Assembly: GCA_963726615.1 (NCBI GenBank)
Contig: CAVSCX010000006.1
Location: 248,001-312,000 of the forward strand
Direction: 5' to 3'
DNA from: CAWDZK01 sp963726615
Lineage (GTDB): Bacteria; Actinomycetota; Actinomycetes; JACCUZ01
DNA: 64,000 nucleotides
Part shown: piece by piece, positions 9,132 to 17,148 of the stretch
Position numbering within the stretch: the first letter of the stretch is position 1
How the letters are laid out: the number at the start of each line of letters is the position of its first letter
The notes under the pieces: generated by a model
The model's input: only the letters and a program-made list of their open reading frames with translations
What the model was told of the DNA's origin: nothing
Databases searched by the model: none
Translations under genes and position numbers: made by a program

Positions 9132-10620
9132 CACCGTCGCCGCTGCACACGTCGCCCCGGTGCGGGTCCGGGTCGCGCCGTCACCCACCGGCGACCCGCA
9201 TGTGGGTACCGCCTACATGTCGCTGTTCAACCTGGCGTTCGCCCGCCAGCAGGGCGGCGATTTCGTGCTGCGCATCGAGGACACCGACCGCGTGCGCTAC
9301 GTCGAGTCCAGCGAGCAGCAGATCTTCGAGACGCTGCACTGGCTCGGCCTGGACTGGGACGAGGGCCCGGACAAGGGCGGTCCCTACTCGCCGTACCGTC
9401 AGTCCGAGCGGTCCTCGACCTACACGCAGCACGTCGACCGGCTGATGGCGAGCGGGCACGCGTACTACTGCTGGTGCTCGACCGATCGGCTGTCGCGGAT
9501 GCGCGAGGACCAGCAGAAGGCCAAGCAGCCGACCGGCTACGACAGGCTCTGTGTCGGCAAGACGCGGGACGAGCGCGCGCAGCTCGACGGCTTCAGTGAG
9601 CAGCCAGTGGTGCGGATGCTGATCCCCGACGACGCGCCGCTCGTCTTCGACGACGTCATCCGCGGCGAGGTGAAGGCGCCCCGCCCCGACGACCAGGTCA
9701 TCGTCAAGGCCGACGGCTTCCCGACCTACCACCTGGCGAACGTCGTCGACGACCACGAGATGGGCATCACGCACGTGGTCCGCGGCGAGGAGTGGATCTC
9801 CTCGACACCCAAGCACGTCCTGCTCTACGACTGGCTGGGATGGCAGCGGCCGAAGTTCGCGCACATGCCGCTGCTTCGTAACACCGACAAGTCGAAGATC
9901 TCCAAGCGGAAGAACCCGGCCGCCCGGCTGCTGTGGTTCCAGGAGCAGGGGTACCTGCCTGAGGCGCTGTGCAACTTCCTCGCACTGATGGGCTACTCGC
10001 AGCCCGACGGCGCGGAGATCTTCACCTTCGACGACATGGTCCGGGACTTCGATTGGGCACGCGTCAACACTGTCGGCCCGGTCTTCGACCTGGACAAGCT
10101 CAACTGGCTCAACGGGCATTATGTGCGCGAGCTGTCGGTGCCGGACCTCGCCGCCCGGATCACCGATCACCTCGTCCGGGCCGGGCAGCTGCCGCCCGAG
10201 CCGACTGCGCAGCAGCGGGCGCTGATCGAAGCTGCCACGCCGCTGGTCAACGAGCGGATGCAGGTGCTCTCGGAAGCCGAGTCGATGCTCGGCTTCCTGC
10301 TCGTGGCCGACACCGACTTCCGAGTCGACCAGGAGGACGCCGCCAAGGTGCTCGGCCCGGAGGCCCAGCCGGTGCTCGAGGCGTCGATCGCGGCTCTGAC
10401 GGCGCTGGGCTCGTGGACCCACGAGGACATCGAGGTCGCGTTGCGCACCGCGTTGCTCGCGGACGGTCTCGGGCTCAAGCCCAAGGTGGCGTTCGGCCCG
10501 GTGCGGGTGGCGGTCACGGGCCGTCGGGTGTCGCCGCCGCTGTTCGAGTCCCTCGAGCTGCTGGGCCGCGAGCGGTCGCTGGAGCGGCTGCGCGCCGCCC
10601 TCGCGACCGGCGACGAGTAG
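9124..10620 (+). CDS. gltX: Glutamyl-tRNA synthetase
   Basis: A class I aminoacyl-tRNA synthetase of 498 residues charging tRNA-Glu (and probably tRNA-Gln in a non-discriminating manner, since tRNA-Gln is charged indirectly in most actinobacteria). The HIGH-type motif is PTGDPHVGT (about residues 21-29) and the KMSKS-type motif is SKISKRKN (about 257-264). An IEDTDR segment binds Glu, and the C-terminal helical domain recognises the anticodon. The GTG start overlaps the preceding gene by 8 nt, implying translational coupling. tRNA-Gln and tRNA-Glu genes lie 1.7-1.9 kb downstream. Confidence 0.96.
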   Translation: MADTVAAAHVAPVRVRVAPSPTGDPHVGTAYMSLFNLAFARQQGGDFVLRIEDTDRVRYVESSEQQIFETLHWLGLDWDEGPDKGGPYSPYRQSERSSTYTQHVDRLMASGHAYYCWCSTDRLSRMREDQQKAKQPTGYDRLCVGKTRDERAQLDGFSEQPVVRMLIPDDAPLVFDDVIRGEVKAPRPDDQVIVKADGFPTYHLANVVDDHEMGITHVVRGEEWISSTPKHVLLYDWLGWQRPKFAHMPLLRNTDKSKISKRKNPAARLLWFQEQGYLPEALCNFLALMGYSQPDGAEIFTFDDMVRDFDWARVNTVGPVFDLDKLNWLNGHYVRELSVPDLAARITDHLVRAGQLPPEPTAQQRALIEAATPLVNERMQVLSEAESMLGFLLVADTDFRVDQEDAAKVLGPEAQPVLEASIAALTALGSWTHEDIEVALRTALLADGLGLKPKVAFGPVRVAVTGRRVSPPLFESLELLGRERSLERLRAALATGDE

Positions 10621-10633
10621 GCCGGGGACGCAG

Positions 10634-11311
10634 GTGATCCGCGGGGTGCTCTTCGACGTTGACGACACCCTCGTCGATGGCGACGGCGCCACGCGCCGCG
10701 CCGTCCGTGCACACCTCGGTGCCCTGGGACAACCGCACGACCACACCACCCCGCACCGGTGGCGGGCCGCGGAGGAGCGCCACTTCGCGCGCTTCCTGGC
10801 GGGCGAGATCGACTTCCAGGACCAGCGCCGGGAGCGCGTCCGCGAGCTGTTGGGGGCCGACCTCGACGACGCCAGCGCCGACGAGTGGTTCGCGGCGTAC
10901 CTCGTCCACCTCGAGTCGGCGTGGGTCGCCTTCGACGATGTCCGCGCGGCGCTCGAGTCCCTGGATGAGCGCGGGCTGCCGGTCGGCGTCGTCACCAACC
11001 TCGACGCCTCGCTACAGCGCCGCAAGCTGGAGCTGGTCGGTCTCGGCGACCGGTTCGACGTGCTGGTCGGGCTGGACGCCCTCGGCGTCGGCAAGCCGGA
11101 CCCGGCCGTGTTCCAGCACGCCTGCGAGCTGCTGGGGACCGAGCCCGCCGAGACCGCGTTCGTCGGGGACCGGCTGGACCACGACGCCGTCGGCGCCCGC
11201 GACGCCGGGCTGCTCGCGGTGTGGCTGGACCGCACCGGTCCGTCCGCCGACGTGCCGTCCGGGATCGTCCGGGTGCAGTCGCTGGCCGAGCTCGCGGAGG
11301 TGCTGGCATGA
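10634..11311 (+). CDS. HAD-family hydrolase
   Basis: A 225-residue haloacid dehalogenase-type phosphatase. Motif I is LFDVDDTLVDGDG (nucleophile Asp near residue 8), motif II is VTNLDAS, motif III is GKPDPAVF, and motif IV is FVGDRLDHDAVGARDAG. The helical cap inserted after motif I is of the phosphoglycolate phosphatase/2-haloacid type, so a small phosphometabolite is the probable substrate. The GTG start lies 13 nt after gltX and the stop overlaps the next ATG (ATGA), so it is part of the gltX operon. Confidence 0.85.
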   Translation: MIRGVLFDVDDTLVDGDGATRRAVRAHLGALGQPHDHTTPHRWRAAEERHFARFLAGEIDFQDQRRERVRELLGADLDDASADEWFAAYLVHLESAWVAFDDVRAALESLDERGLPVGVVTNLDASLQRRKLELVGLGDRFDVLVGLDALGVGKPDPAVFQHACELLGTEPAETAFVGDRLDHDAVGARDAGLLAVWLDRTGPSADVPSGIVRVQSLAELAEVLA

Positions 11312-12341
11312 CGGTGCCGGAGCCGGCGTACGGCCACGCGTGGCCGACGACGGACGAGAGCTGGGCGGCCGACCCGCATCCGCGGCTGCTCCGCACCCCC
11401 CGCGCGCGGTGGTGGCGCCCGGTCCTGGGACTGCTGCTCGCGGCGTTCGTCGTGGTGGTGGCTTCTGTCGTCGTCGTCCTGCTGGCCACCTTGCTGGTGG
11501 GGTCCGGACCGGTCGGCCAGGCCACCGAGGATGCGCTCGACCCGGGCACCTGGCAGGGCCTGCTGGCCAACAACCTGGTGATCCTCACGATCGTCCCCGC
11601 CGCCGCGCTCGCCGTCCTGGTGGTGCACCGGGAGCGGGTCGGGTGGCTCGCGTCGGTGACGGCGCGGCCGCGGTGGGGCCTGCTGTGGCGGTTCTTCCTG
11701 CTGGCAGCGGTCGTGGTGCTCGCGGGGTACGGAGCGTCGTACGCCCTGCCGACGTCGATCTCGCTGGACAGCACGACCAGCGTCCGGCGGGGCGCTGCTG
11801 GCCACTCTCGTCGTGATCCTGCTCACCACCCCGCTCCAGTCGATGGCCGAGGAGGTCGGCTTCCGTGGGTACCTCACGCAGGCCGTGGCGTCGTGGGCCG
11901 CCCAGGCCCGCGGTCGGCATCGCGGCCGGCGCCGTCGTCAGCGCGACACTGTTCGCCCTCGCGCACGGTGCCCAGGACCCGTGGCTGTTCGGGGACCGCC
12001 TCGCGTTCGGCCTGGTGGCGTCCTGGCTGGCCTGGCGCACCGGCGGCCTGGAGGCAGCGGTCGCGCTGCACGCGGCCAACAACCTGGTCAGCCTCGGGGC
12101 GGGTGCGTTTGCCGGGACCCTGGGGGAGTCGCTGTCGCTGTCGACGCTGGAATGGCAGTTCGCCGTGCTCGACGTGGGCTCGATGATGGTGTTCGCCCTG
12201 GCCGTGGACCGGCTAGCGGTGCGGTGGCAGCCCGCCCGGCTGCGGGTTTTGTCCCCCGTGCCGCCGGTCGGCTATCCTGGACGCCGCTCGTCCACCCCGC
12301 CGCCAGCGGGGGACGACGCAAGCCCTTGGGGTATGGGGTAA
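11308..12341 (+). pseudogene. CPBP-family intramembrane metalloprotease, two frameshifts
   Basis: The N-terminus is hydrophilic, followed by several membrane segments (about residues 37-62, 90-115, 128-150). The frame then shifts near 11788 and again near 11902. Across three frames the CPBP signatures can be read: SMAEEVGFRGYLTQ (EExxxR motif), FALAHGAQD and ALHAANNLVSLG. Such proteins are membrane proteases related to eukaryotic CAAX-processing enzymes. The start ATG overlaps the HAD gene stop. The third segment runs to 12341, overlapping tRNA-Gln by 15 nt, so the true C-terminus may have ended earlier. Both shifts are small indels, so assembly error remains possible. Confidence 0.75.
12249..12278 (+). 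promoter_or_regulatory. Candidate promoter of the tRNA-Gln/tRNA-Glu unit
   Basis: TTGTCC (12249-12254), an 18-nt spacer and TATCCT (12273-12278) lie within the 3' end of the CPBP gene, about 49 nt before tRNA-Gln. This is one of the few AT-containing -10-like boxes in the area and is well placed for the tRNA pair. Confidence 0.5.
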
Positions 12342-12398
12342 TTGGCAGCCCGACTGATTCTGGTTCAGTTAGTCTTGGTTCGAGTCCAGGTACCCCAG
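12327..12398 (+). tRNA. tRNA-Gln (CTG)
   Basis: A 72-nt cloverleaf. The acceptor arm TGGGGTA pairs with TACCCCA; the anticodon stem ACTGA/TCAGT encloses TTCTGGT with anticodon CTG at 12360-12362; the T arm carries GGTTCGAGTCC. The discriminator is G, and CCA is not encoded. The U1-A72 end is typical of bacterial tRNA-Gln. Confidence 0.95.
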
Positions 12399-12477
12399 CT
12401 CGGCAGGCCGGCGGAGCAGCCGGTGTAGAGTTCCTGCTCGCGCGCGCGGCCCTCCGGGGACGCAGCGCATCCATCGT

Positions 12478-12553
12478 GGCCCCGTTGTGTAGCGGCCTAG
12501 CACGCCGCCCTCTCAAGGCGGTAGCGCGGGTTCGAATCCCGTCGGGGCTACCA
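12478..12553 (+). tRNA. tRNA-Glu (CTC)
   Basis: A 76-nt cloverleaf with encoded CCA at 12551-12553. The acceptor GGCCCCG pairs with CGGGGCT, the D stem GTGT with GCAC, and the anticodon stem CCGCC with GGCGG around CTCTCAA, anticodon CTC at 12512-12514. The T arm has GGTTCGAATCC. It is 79 nt after tRNA-Gln and shares its terminator. Confidence 0.95.
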
Positions 12554-12554
12554 G

Positions 12555-12585
12555 CAAAGGCCCGGGTCTCAGACCTGGGCCTTTG
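12555..12585 (+). terminator. Terminator of the tRNA unit
   Basis: CAAAGGCCCGGGTC and GACCTGGGCCTTTG form a 14-bp stem (one G-U) with a 3-nt loop, starting 2 nt after the tRNA-Glu CCA. The 3' arm ends in CCTTTG rather than a long T-run. Confidence 0.75.
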
Positions 12586-12681
12586 TCATGTCCGACCTAC
12601 AAGCCGTGCTCTGTCGATCTTCCTCGCTGTCCCGGGCCCGATCAGCTCCCCGTGGACCGTCCGTGAGGTCGGTGAGGCGAG

Positions 12682-12710
12682 TAGGATGGGACCAACGTTC
12701 TCGGCGTTGG
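12682..12710 (+). promoter_or_regulatory. Possible promoter and hairpin before the STAS-ANTAR gene
   Basis: TAGGAT (12682-12687) resembles a -10 box. Just downstream, CCAACG and CGTTGG (12692-12697 and 12705-12710) form a 6-bp hairpin with a 7-nt loop in the predicted 5' leader, about 60 nt before the GTG at 12769. A convincing -35 box is not visible. The hairpin is noted because ANTAR proteins act on RNA hairpins with 6-nt loops; this loop is 7 nt. Confidence 0.3.
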
Positions 12711-12768
12711 CCCCGGACCCGGCTGCCTGTCGACAGGTGCATATCGGGTCGGAGGCGGGATTCCTACG

Positions 12769-13635
12769 GTGGCCAAGGCGAAGCTCGACGCGGCCGAGTC
12801 GTCGACGGATGCGACGGCGGAGCCTGATCGTGCGCGGCGTCGCATCGCGAGGGCTCTGCTGATCCGGGGCCGCCTGCGGGGCCGTTCTGCTCAGGACCGC
12901 CGGCGGCGCGCAGGACCGGGCACGGTCGTCCTCCCGGAGGCGGTGTTGCGACTGACGGGGGAGCTGGACATGTCCTCGGCGGCGGGCGTCGATAGTCAGC
13001 TTCGCGACTATGCCGAGGTCCGTGGCGACTCAGTGGTGATCGTGGACCTCTCGGGCGTGACGTTCATCGACAGCTCTGGGTTGGACTCTCTGGTGAGGGC
13101 CCATGGCGACCTCGCGGCTCATGATCGCCTGCTGTCACTGCAGTCCGTGCCGCGCGCGGCGCAGCGTCTCTTCGAGCTGATGCGCCGCTTCGACTACTGC
13201 CCGCTGCTCGAGCAATCGCTGGCGTCGACGACCTCGGCACCCGACGGCTCCACCGGCGACTCGACCACCGACGACACAACCACCGTGGTGAGTGCCGGTG
13301 GCACCGATGTCGATCAGCTGACGGCCAAGGTCACGCGACTGCATGTCGCCGTGCACAACCGGGCGGCACTCGACCAGGCCAAGGGGCTTCTCATGGGGGT
13401 GCACGGCTGCAACGCCGCCCAGGCAGGTGCGCTGCTCGAGCAGATCTCCTCGCGTCACCTGGTCACACTCGACGATCTGGCCGAGTGCCTCGTCGCGCTC
13501 GCTTCGGCCGGTCGCGGCGTCGATGCGTCGTCGGGTAGCGAGCCCTCCGTTGCTGCGGCCGCGCGCGCGGCCTGGGGTGAGCGGCGCGCACTCGAGTCGG
13601 TGCCGAGCCCACGCGGGAGCACGGTGTCCTCATGA
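12769..13635 (+). CDS. STAS-ANTAR fusion regulator
   Basis: 288 residues with two domains. An anti-sigma-antagonist-like STAS domain spans about 55-155, starting at LRLTGELDMSSA and with the phosphorylatable serine in VTFIDSSGLDSLVRA. An ANTAR RNA-binding domain spans about 200-250 (AALDQAKGLLMGVHGCNAAQAGALL). The two are joined by a Thr/Asp-rich linker. STAS proteins are regulated by serine kinases, and ANTAR proteins prevent transcription termination by binding dual hexaloop RNAs, so this protein could link partner switching to RNA-level control. The start is uncertain: the GTG at 12769 follows GGAGGCGG by about 11 nt, and the first 50 residues are basic and low-complexity. Confidence 0.8.
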   Translation: MAKAKLDAAESSTDATAEPDRARRRIARALLIRGRLRGRSAQDRRRRAGPGTVVLPEAVLRLTGELDMSSAAGVDSQLRDYAEVRGDSVVIVDLSGVTFIDSSGLDSLVRAHGDLAAHDRLLSLQSVPRAAQRLFELMRRFDYCPLLEQSLASTTSAPDGSTGDSTTDDTTTVVSAGGTDVDQLTAKVTRLHVAVHNRAALDQAKGLLMGVHGCNAAQAGALLEQISSRHLVTLDDLAECLVALASAGRGVDASSGSEPSVAAAARAAWGERRALESVPSPRGSTVSS

Positions 13636-13663
13636 GCCCGCGAGGCCCCGGACTCCCGCGCGG

Positions 13664-14449
13664 ATGACCGTGGCATCGGGGCGCCCGGCCCAGATCCTTG
13701 CAGCGCTGCTGGAGCAGCCGGCCGGTCCTGGCTCAGCAGACCTGCCCTCGCGGCTGGTCACGATGTGCGCCGCCGGGGTCCCGGTGACCGGGGCGGGCAT
13801 CATCGTGATGACCGAGTCCGGCCCCGGGGCCATGCTGGCCAGCACCGACTGGCCCTCGCGGACGATGGAGGATCTGCAGTTCACTCTCGGGGAGGGCCCC
13901 TGCGTGGATGCGTCCCGCAGCGGGCGCCCGGTGCTGCAACCCGCTCTGGCCAGCACGGCACCGACGCGGTGGCCCGGCTTCGCCGCAGGCGCACTCGAGG
14001 CGGGGGTGCGGGCGGTCTTCGCCTTCCCGCTCCAGATCGGCGGCATCCGGGTCGGAGTGCTCGATCTGTACCGGGACGTCGAGGGAGTACTGGACAGCGT
14101 CGAGCTTGCCGAGGCGCTCGCGTTCGCTGACGCCGCCACCTCGGTCCTGCTGCACCTGCAGGCACCACCCGGGCCCAACGGCGGCGCGCCGGACCTGGCC
14201 GCGCTGGTCGAGGACCGGGCCGAGGTGCACCAGGCCACGGGGATGATCTCGGTGCAGGCCGCGCTGGGGCTGGCTGAGGCCCTGGTCCTGCTTCGTGCCC
14301 ACTCCTTCGCCGTGGAGCGCCCCATCCGCGACGTGGCTCGGGACGTGGTGGCTCGGACCCTTCGCTTCGCCCCCGGAGGACGACCATCACGAGTAGGCTC
14401 GACGGAGCCTCGCCGGCGCGGGAGAGGAGGATCCGGTGATGAGCCGTGA
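13664..14449 (+). CDS. GAF-ANTAR regulator (first copy)
   Basis: 261 residues. A GAF sensor domain covers about 15-170, with typical stretches GAGIIVMTESGPGAMLAST, LQFTLGEGPCVDASRSGRPV and RAVFAFPLQIGGIRVGVLDLY. It is followed by an ANTAR RNA-binding domain (about 185-235, VHQATGMISVQAALGLAEALVLL). The ligand is unknown. The ATG at 13664 is 28 nt after the STAS-ANTAR stop and the C-terminus overlaps the next gene, so the three form an operon. The last 25 residues are Arg/Gly-rich and may be extended only because they overlap the next ribosome site. Confidence 0.85.
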   Translation: MTVASGRPAQILAALLEQPAGPGSADLPSRLVTMCAAGVPVTGAGIIVMTESGPGAMLASTDWPSRTMEDLQFTLGEGPCVDASRSGRPVLQPALASTAPTRWPGFAAGALEAGVRAVFAFPLQIGGIRVGVLDLYRDVEGVLDSVELAEALAFADAATSVLLHLQAPPGPNGGAPDLAALVEDRAEVHQATGMISVQAALGLAEALVLLRAHSFAVERPIRDVARDVVARTLRFAPGGRPSRVGSTEPRRRGRGGSGDEP

Positions 14450-15161
14450 GAGGCGCCTCGCGCATGTTTTCGTCGAGCTCGCGGACACGTTGGTGGCCCC
14501 GTTCGACGTGATCGACTTCCTCCACACGCTCGTGGACCGTTGCGTCGAGCTGCTGGCGGCCGATGCTGCCGGTCTGATGCTCGCCGACCAGCGCGGCCAG
14601 CTTCGGGTGGTGGCGTCGTCGGCCGAGTCGGCGCGGGTGGTGGAGATCTTCGAGCTGCAGAACCTCGAGGGGCCCTGCCTGGACTGCTACCGGAGCGGGC
14701 AGCAGATCGTGAATCTCGACGCCGAGCAGATGCGCGCCCGCTGGCCGAACTTCTCAGAGGCGGCCTCCCAGCTGGGGTTCCGGTCCGTGCACGCCCTGCC
14801 GATGCGGCTGCGCGACGAGGTCATCGGCGCCGTCAACCTGTTCTCCGTGGCGGCTTCCATCCTCGATGACGACGACGTCGCCATCGGCCAGGCGATGGCG
14901 GACGTAGCAACCATCGGCCTGTTCCAGGAGCGCGCCGTGCGAGAGGGGAACGTGCTCGCCGAGCAGCTGCAGACCGCGCTGAACAGTCGGATCCTCATCG
15001 AACAGGCCAAGGGTGTTCTCGCCGAGCGCTCCGAGATCTCGGTCGACGAGGCGTTCGTCCTGATGCGTTCCTACGCGCGCCGACAGGGCCGCACGCTGAC
15101 CGCGGTCGCCGAAGCGGTCATCGATCGTTCGCTGGAGCCCGCCGAGCTCGCGCCGCACTGA
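14439..15161 (+). CDS. GAF-ANTAR regulator (second copy)
   Basis: 240 residues from the ATG at 14439, which follows the strong site GGAGAGGAGGA; a GTG three bases upstream is also in frame. The GAF domain (about 10-165) shows AADAAGLMLADQRGQL, LQNLEGPCLDCYRSGQQIV and SVHALPMRLRDEVIGAVNLF. The ANTAR domain (about 180-230) shows SRILIEQAKGVLAERSEIS. It overlaps the first copy by 11 nt. The two GAF-ANTAR proteins are clearly different in sequence, so this is an old rather than a fresh duplication. Confidence 0.88.
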   Translation: MSRERRLAHVFVELADTLVAPFDVIDFLHTLVDRCVELLAADAAGLMLADQRGQLRVVASSAESARVVEIFELQNLEGPCLDCYRSGQQIVNLDAEQMRARWPNFSEAASQLGFRSVHALPMRLRDEVIGAVNLFSVAASILDDDDVAIGQAMADVATIGLFQERAVREGNVLAEQLQTALNSRILIEQAKGVLAERSEISVDEAFVLMRSYARRQGRTLTAVAEAVIDRSLEPAELAPH

Positions 15162-15227
15162 CGATCGACATGTGCAGTCTCAGGCCCACCGGCTGGGCCA
15201 AGCGTGGGGAGGGAGAGGGGTGACCGC

Positions 15228-15488
15228 GTGGAGGTCCGCGAGGAGGTCGAGCTCGAGGTGCTGCGGGCGGCCGAGCGGGAGGCCTGCGTGCACGTCGCCG
15301 GGATCGCGCAGGCCTACCCCGGGGTCGGTGCCGGAGACGTCGCGCTGGCGGTGGAGCGGCTCGTCGCGGGCGGTGAGCTGTCCGGCAGCGACCTGACCGT
15401 ACGACGGGGTGAGGTGCACGACGTGGCGCTCACCGACCGCGGCGAGAACCGGCTGGCGGCGAGCCGCCCGGACGGGGACCCGCACTGA
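15228..15488 (+). CDS. Small winged-helix-like protein
   Basis: 86 residues from GTG 15228 (preceded by GGAGGGAGAGG). The pattern of three helices followed by LVAGGELSGSDLTVRRGEVHDVALTDRGENRL resembles a winged helix with a beta wing, but I do not recognise a named family. It follows the ANTAR operon by 66 nt in the same direction and may be its last gene. Convergent with the secreted protein gene at 15504. Confidence 0.5.
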   Translation: MEVREEVELEVLRAAEREACVHVAGIAQAYPGVGAGDVALAVERLVAGGELSGSDLTVRRGEVHDVALTDRGENRLAASRPDGDPH

Positions 15489-15503
15489 CGGGACGGGCTG
15501 CTG

Positions 15504-17030
15504 TCAGCCGGCGCCGACGACGACGAAGTCGGCCCAGCTGATGCAGCCCTTGAGCTCGTCCGCGTGCAGGGTGCCCCCCCAGACGGACCCGCCCGCGGTG
15601 TCCTGCTCGGCCTTGAGCGAGGTGGCGCCGCCGGCGTTGTCGCCGAGATAGGTCCCGTGCCGTTGCAAGGTGCGCGCGATCACCGCGGCTTGCGAGGAGC
15701 AGCCACTGAGGTCGGCGTCCGGTCGCACTGCCAGCCGCTGGCCCTCCGCCCCCCAGCCGCTCTTGCCGGATTCGGCGCCCACCATCGGGTGCACGAAGCC
15801 TGCCGCGCTGTCGGTCTCGACGAAGAACAGGTGCAGCACGTGGCCGAGGTCACCGCCGGTGGCGATGGCCCGGTCCATCAGGTCGCGACGGATCACCATC
15901 GCGTCCGGGATGGCGCCGCGGGACCGGAAGTTCAGGGCCGAGTCGGACCGTGGGTTGCGGCGGTCCAGCCCGTTGCTCGCGTGCTCGAACAGCCCGGCCG
16001 CGCCAACGGTGAGGACGTGGTTGCCGGCCGTCGAGGCCTTGGCGCCCCACACGGTGATGCCGGACGCCCGGTCCACGACGACGAACGGCGAGTCGGAGGT
16101 CCCCGTCAACCGTGCGCCGAACGACTCAGGCGCATGGAACCCGATGCTCGACAGCCGTGCCACCTCCGACGGGACCGAGCCGGTGAGTCGCCAGATCGGG
16201 TCGGACCCGTCCGCCTCGGAGTAGACGACCCCCCACTTGTTGCCGTCGACTCCCCGGATCACGGGGTATCCGGTTCCGGCCTGGTCGGGATGGCCGGCCA
16301 TGAATGCGCGGAAGGCTGCGGTCGCGGCGGCATCGACGGGCGCACCGGCGACGGTGCTCTTGAAGAACGACGAGTCCGAGTAGGGCAGGAACGGCACGCC
16401 CGAGGTCGTGACCGGCGGCGCGGCCGGCGGCCCGGACGACGGGTGCGGGACACCCGGCGCCGGACTACTGCCTGGCGGCGGAGTCGCCGATCCCGACCCG
16501 GCTACCGCCGACGGGCGCGAGGTCGGTGCCGGCACGGAGGCCGGCGACGACGATGCCGGCGACGACGACGCCGGGCGGACGGTCCCGCTGGCCGGGCCAG
16601 ACGCCGGGGAAGGCCCGTGCCCGGAGGAGGACGAGGCCGCTCCGGTCGGCAGGCGTGGCAGGACGCCGGCTGGGCCTGAGGACGCGGCGCCGGTGGACCC
16701 GGTGGCGGTGACCGTGACCGTGGACGTCGACCGGGCCGCCGGGCCGGCAACCGTGGTGGTCCGGCCGAGCGCCACCGTGGCGGCCCAGGCCTCGAGCGAG
16801 GCCAGCCGACGCTGCGTGCACGCATCCGTGTCGCGCGCGCATGGCGGTCGGTAGCCCGACCCGCCTGCGGCCTGGGCGGCCACAGCCACCGTCGCGGCAC
16901 CGATCACGGCGACAACGGACGCGGCGACGGACCGCCGCCAGGCGCTTGTCGGTCGGAGGTGCCTGGCGGTGTCGGCTCGGTGCGGACCGGTGTCGACTCC
17001 CGTCGTGACCGGTCGCACATGGCGACCCAT
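15504..17030 (-). CDS. Exported protein with Ser/Pro-rich linker, uncharacterised
   Basis: 508 residues. Residues about 34-55 form a signal or anchor segment after an arginine-rich start. Residues about 100-215 are a Ser/Ala/Pro/Thr-rich low-complexity linker, typical of wall-spanning proteins. The last 290 residues are a globular domain beginning SGVPFLPYSDSSFFKS, with NKWGVVYSEADGSDPIWRL, HASNGLDRRNPRSDSALNF, and near the end HGTYLGDNAGGATSLKAEQ. The last stretch recalls uncharacterised secreted proteins carrying a YGMIVADNG-like motif; this is from memory and not tested. Two cysteines near residues 63 and 70 and two in the C-terminal domain could form disulfides. No catalytic motif is recognised. 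Confidence 0.65.
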   Translation of the reverse strand: MGRHVRPVTTGVDTGPHRADTARHLRPTSAWRRSVAASVVAVIGAATVAVAAQAAGGSGYRPPCARDTDACTQRRLASLEAWAATVALGRTTTVAGPAARSTSTVTVTATGSTGAASSGPAGVLPRLPTGAASSSSGHGPSPASGPASGTVRPASSSPASSSPASVPAPTSRPSAVAGSGSATPPPGSSPAPGVPHPSSGPPAAPPVTTSGVPFLPYSDSSFFKSTVAGAPVDAAATAAFRAFMAGHPDQAGTGYPVIRGVDGNKWGVVYSEADGSDPIWRLTGSVPSEVARLSSIGFHAPESFGARLTGTSDSPFVVVDRASGITVWGAKASTAGNHVLTVGAAGLFEHASNGLDRRNPRSDSALNFRSRGAIPDAMVIRRDLMDRAIATGGDLGHVLHLFFVETDSAAGFVHPMVGAESGKSGWGAEGQRLAVRPDADLSGCSSQAAVIARTLQRHGTYLGDNAGGATSLKAEQDTAGGSVWGGTLHADELKGCISWADFVVVGAG

Positions 17031-17148
17031 GGCTGTGGAGCATCGTCCTCAGGGAGATCGTCAGCAAGGGGGCCCCCACGGCGTGTCCCGCAGAGTGGAC
17101 CGGCGGGCCTCCGGAACAGCTACCGGACGCCGCGCCTCGACCCTCAGG

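Noticed and set aside
9181..11877. 898-codon minus-strand frame opposite gltX
   Set aside because: Shadow of gltX and the HAD gene; low-complexity Arg/Ser/Pro composition, no ribosome site, no family motif.
12692..12710. ANTAR-target hexaloop hairpin in the STAS-ANTAR leader
   Set aside because: The stem has a 7-nt loop and there is no second hairpin or terminator next to it, so it does not fit the dual-hexaloop rule.
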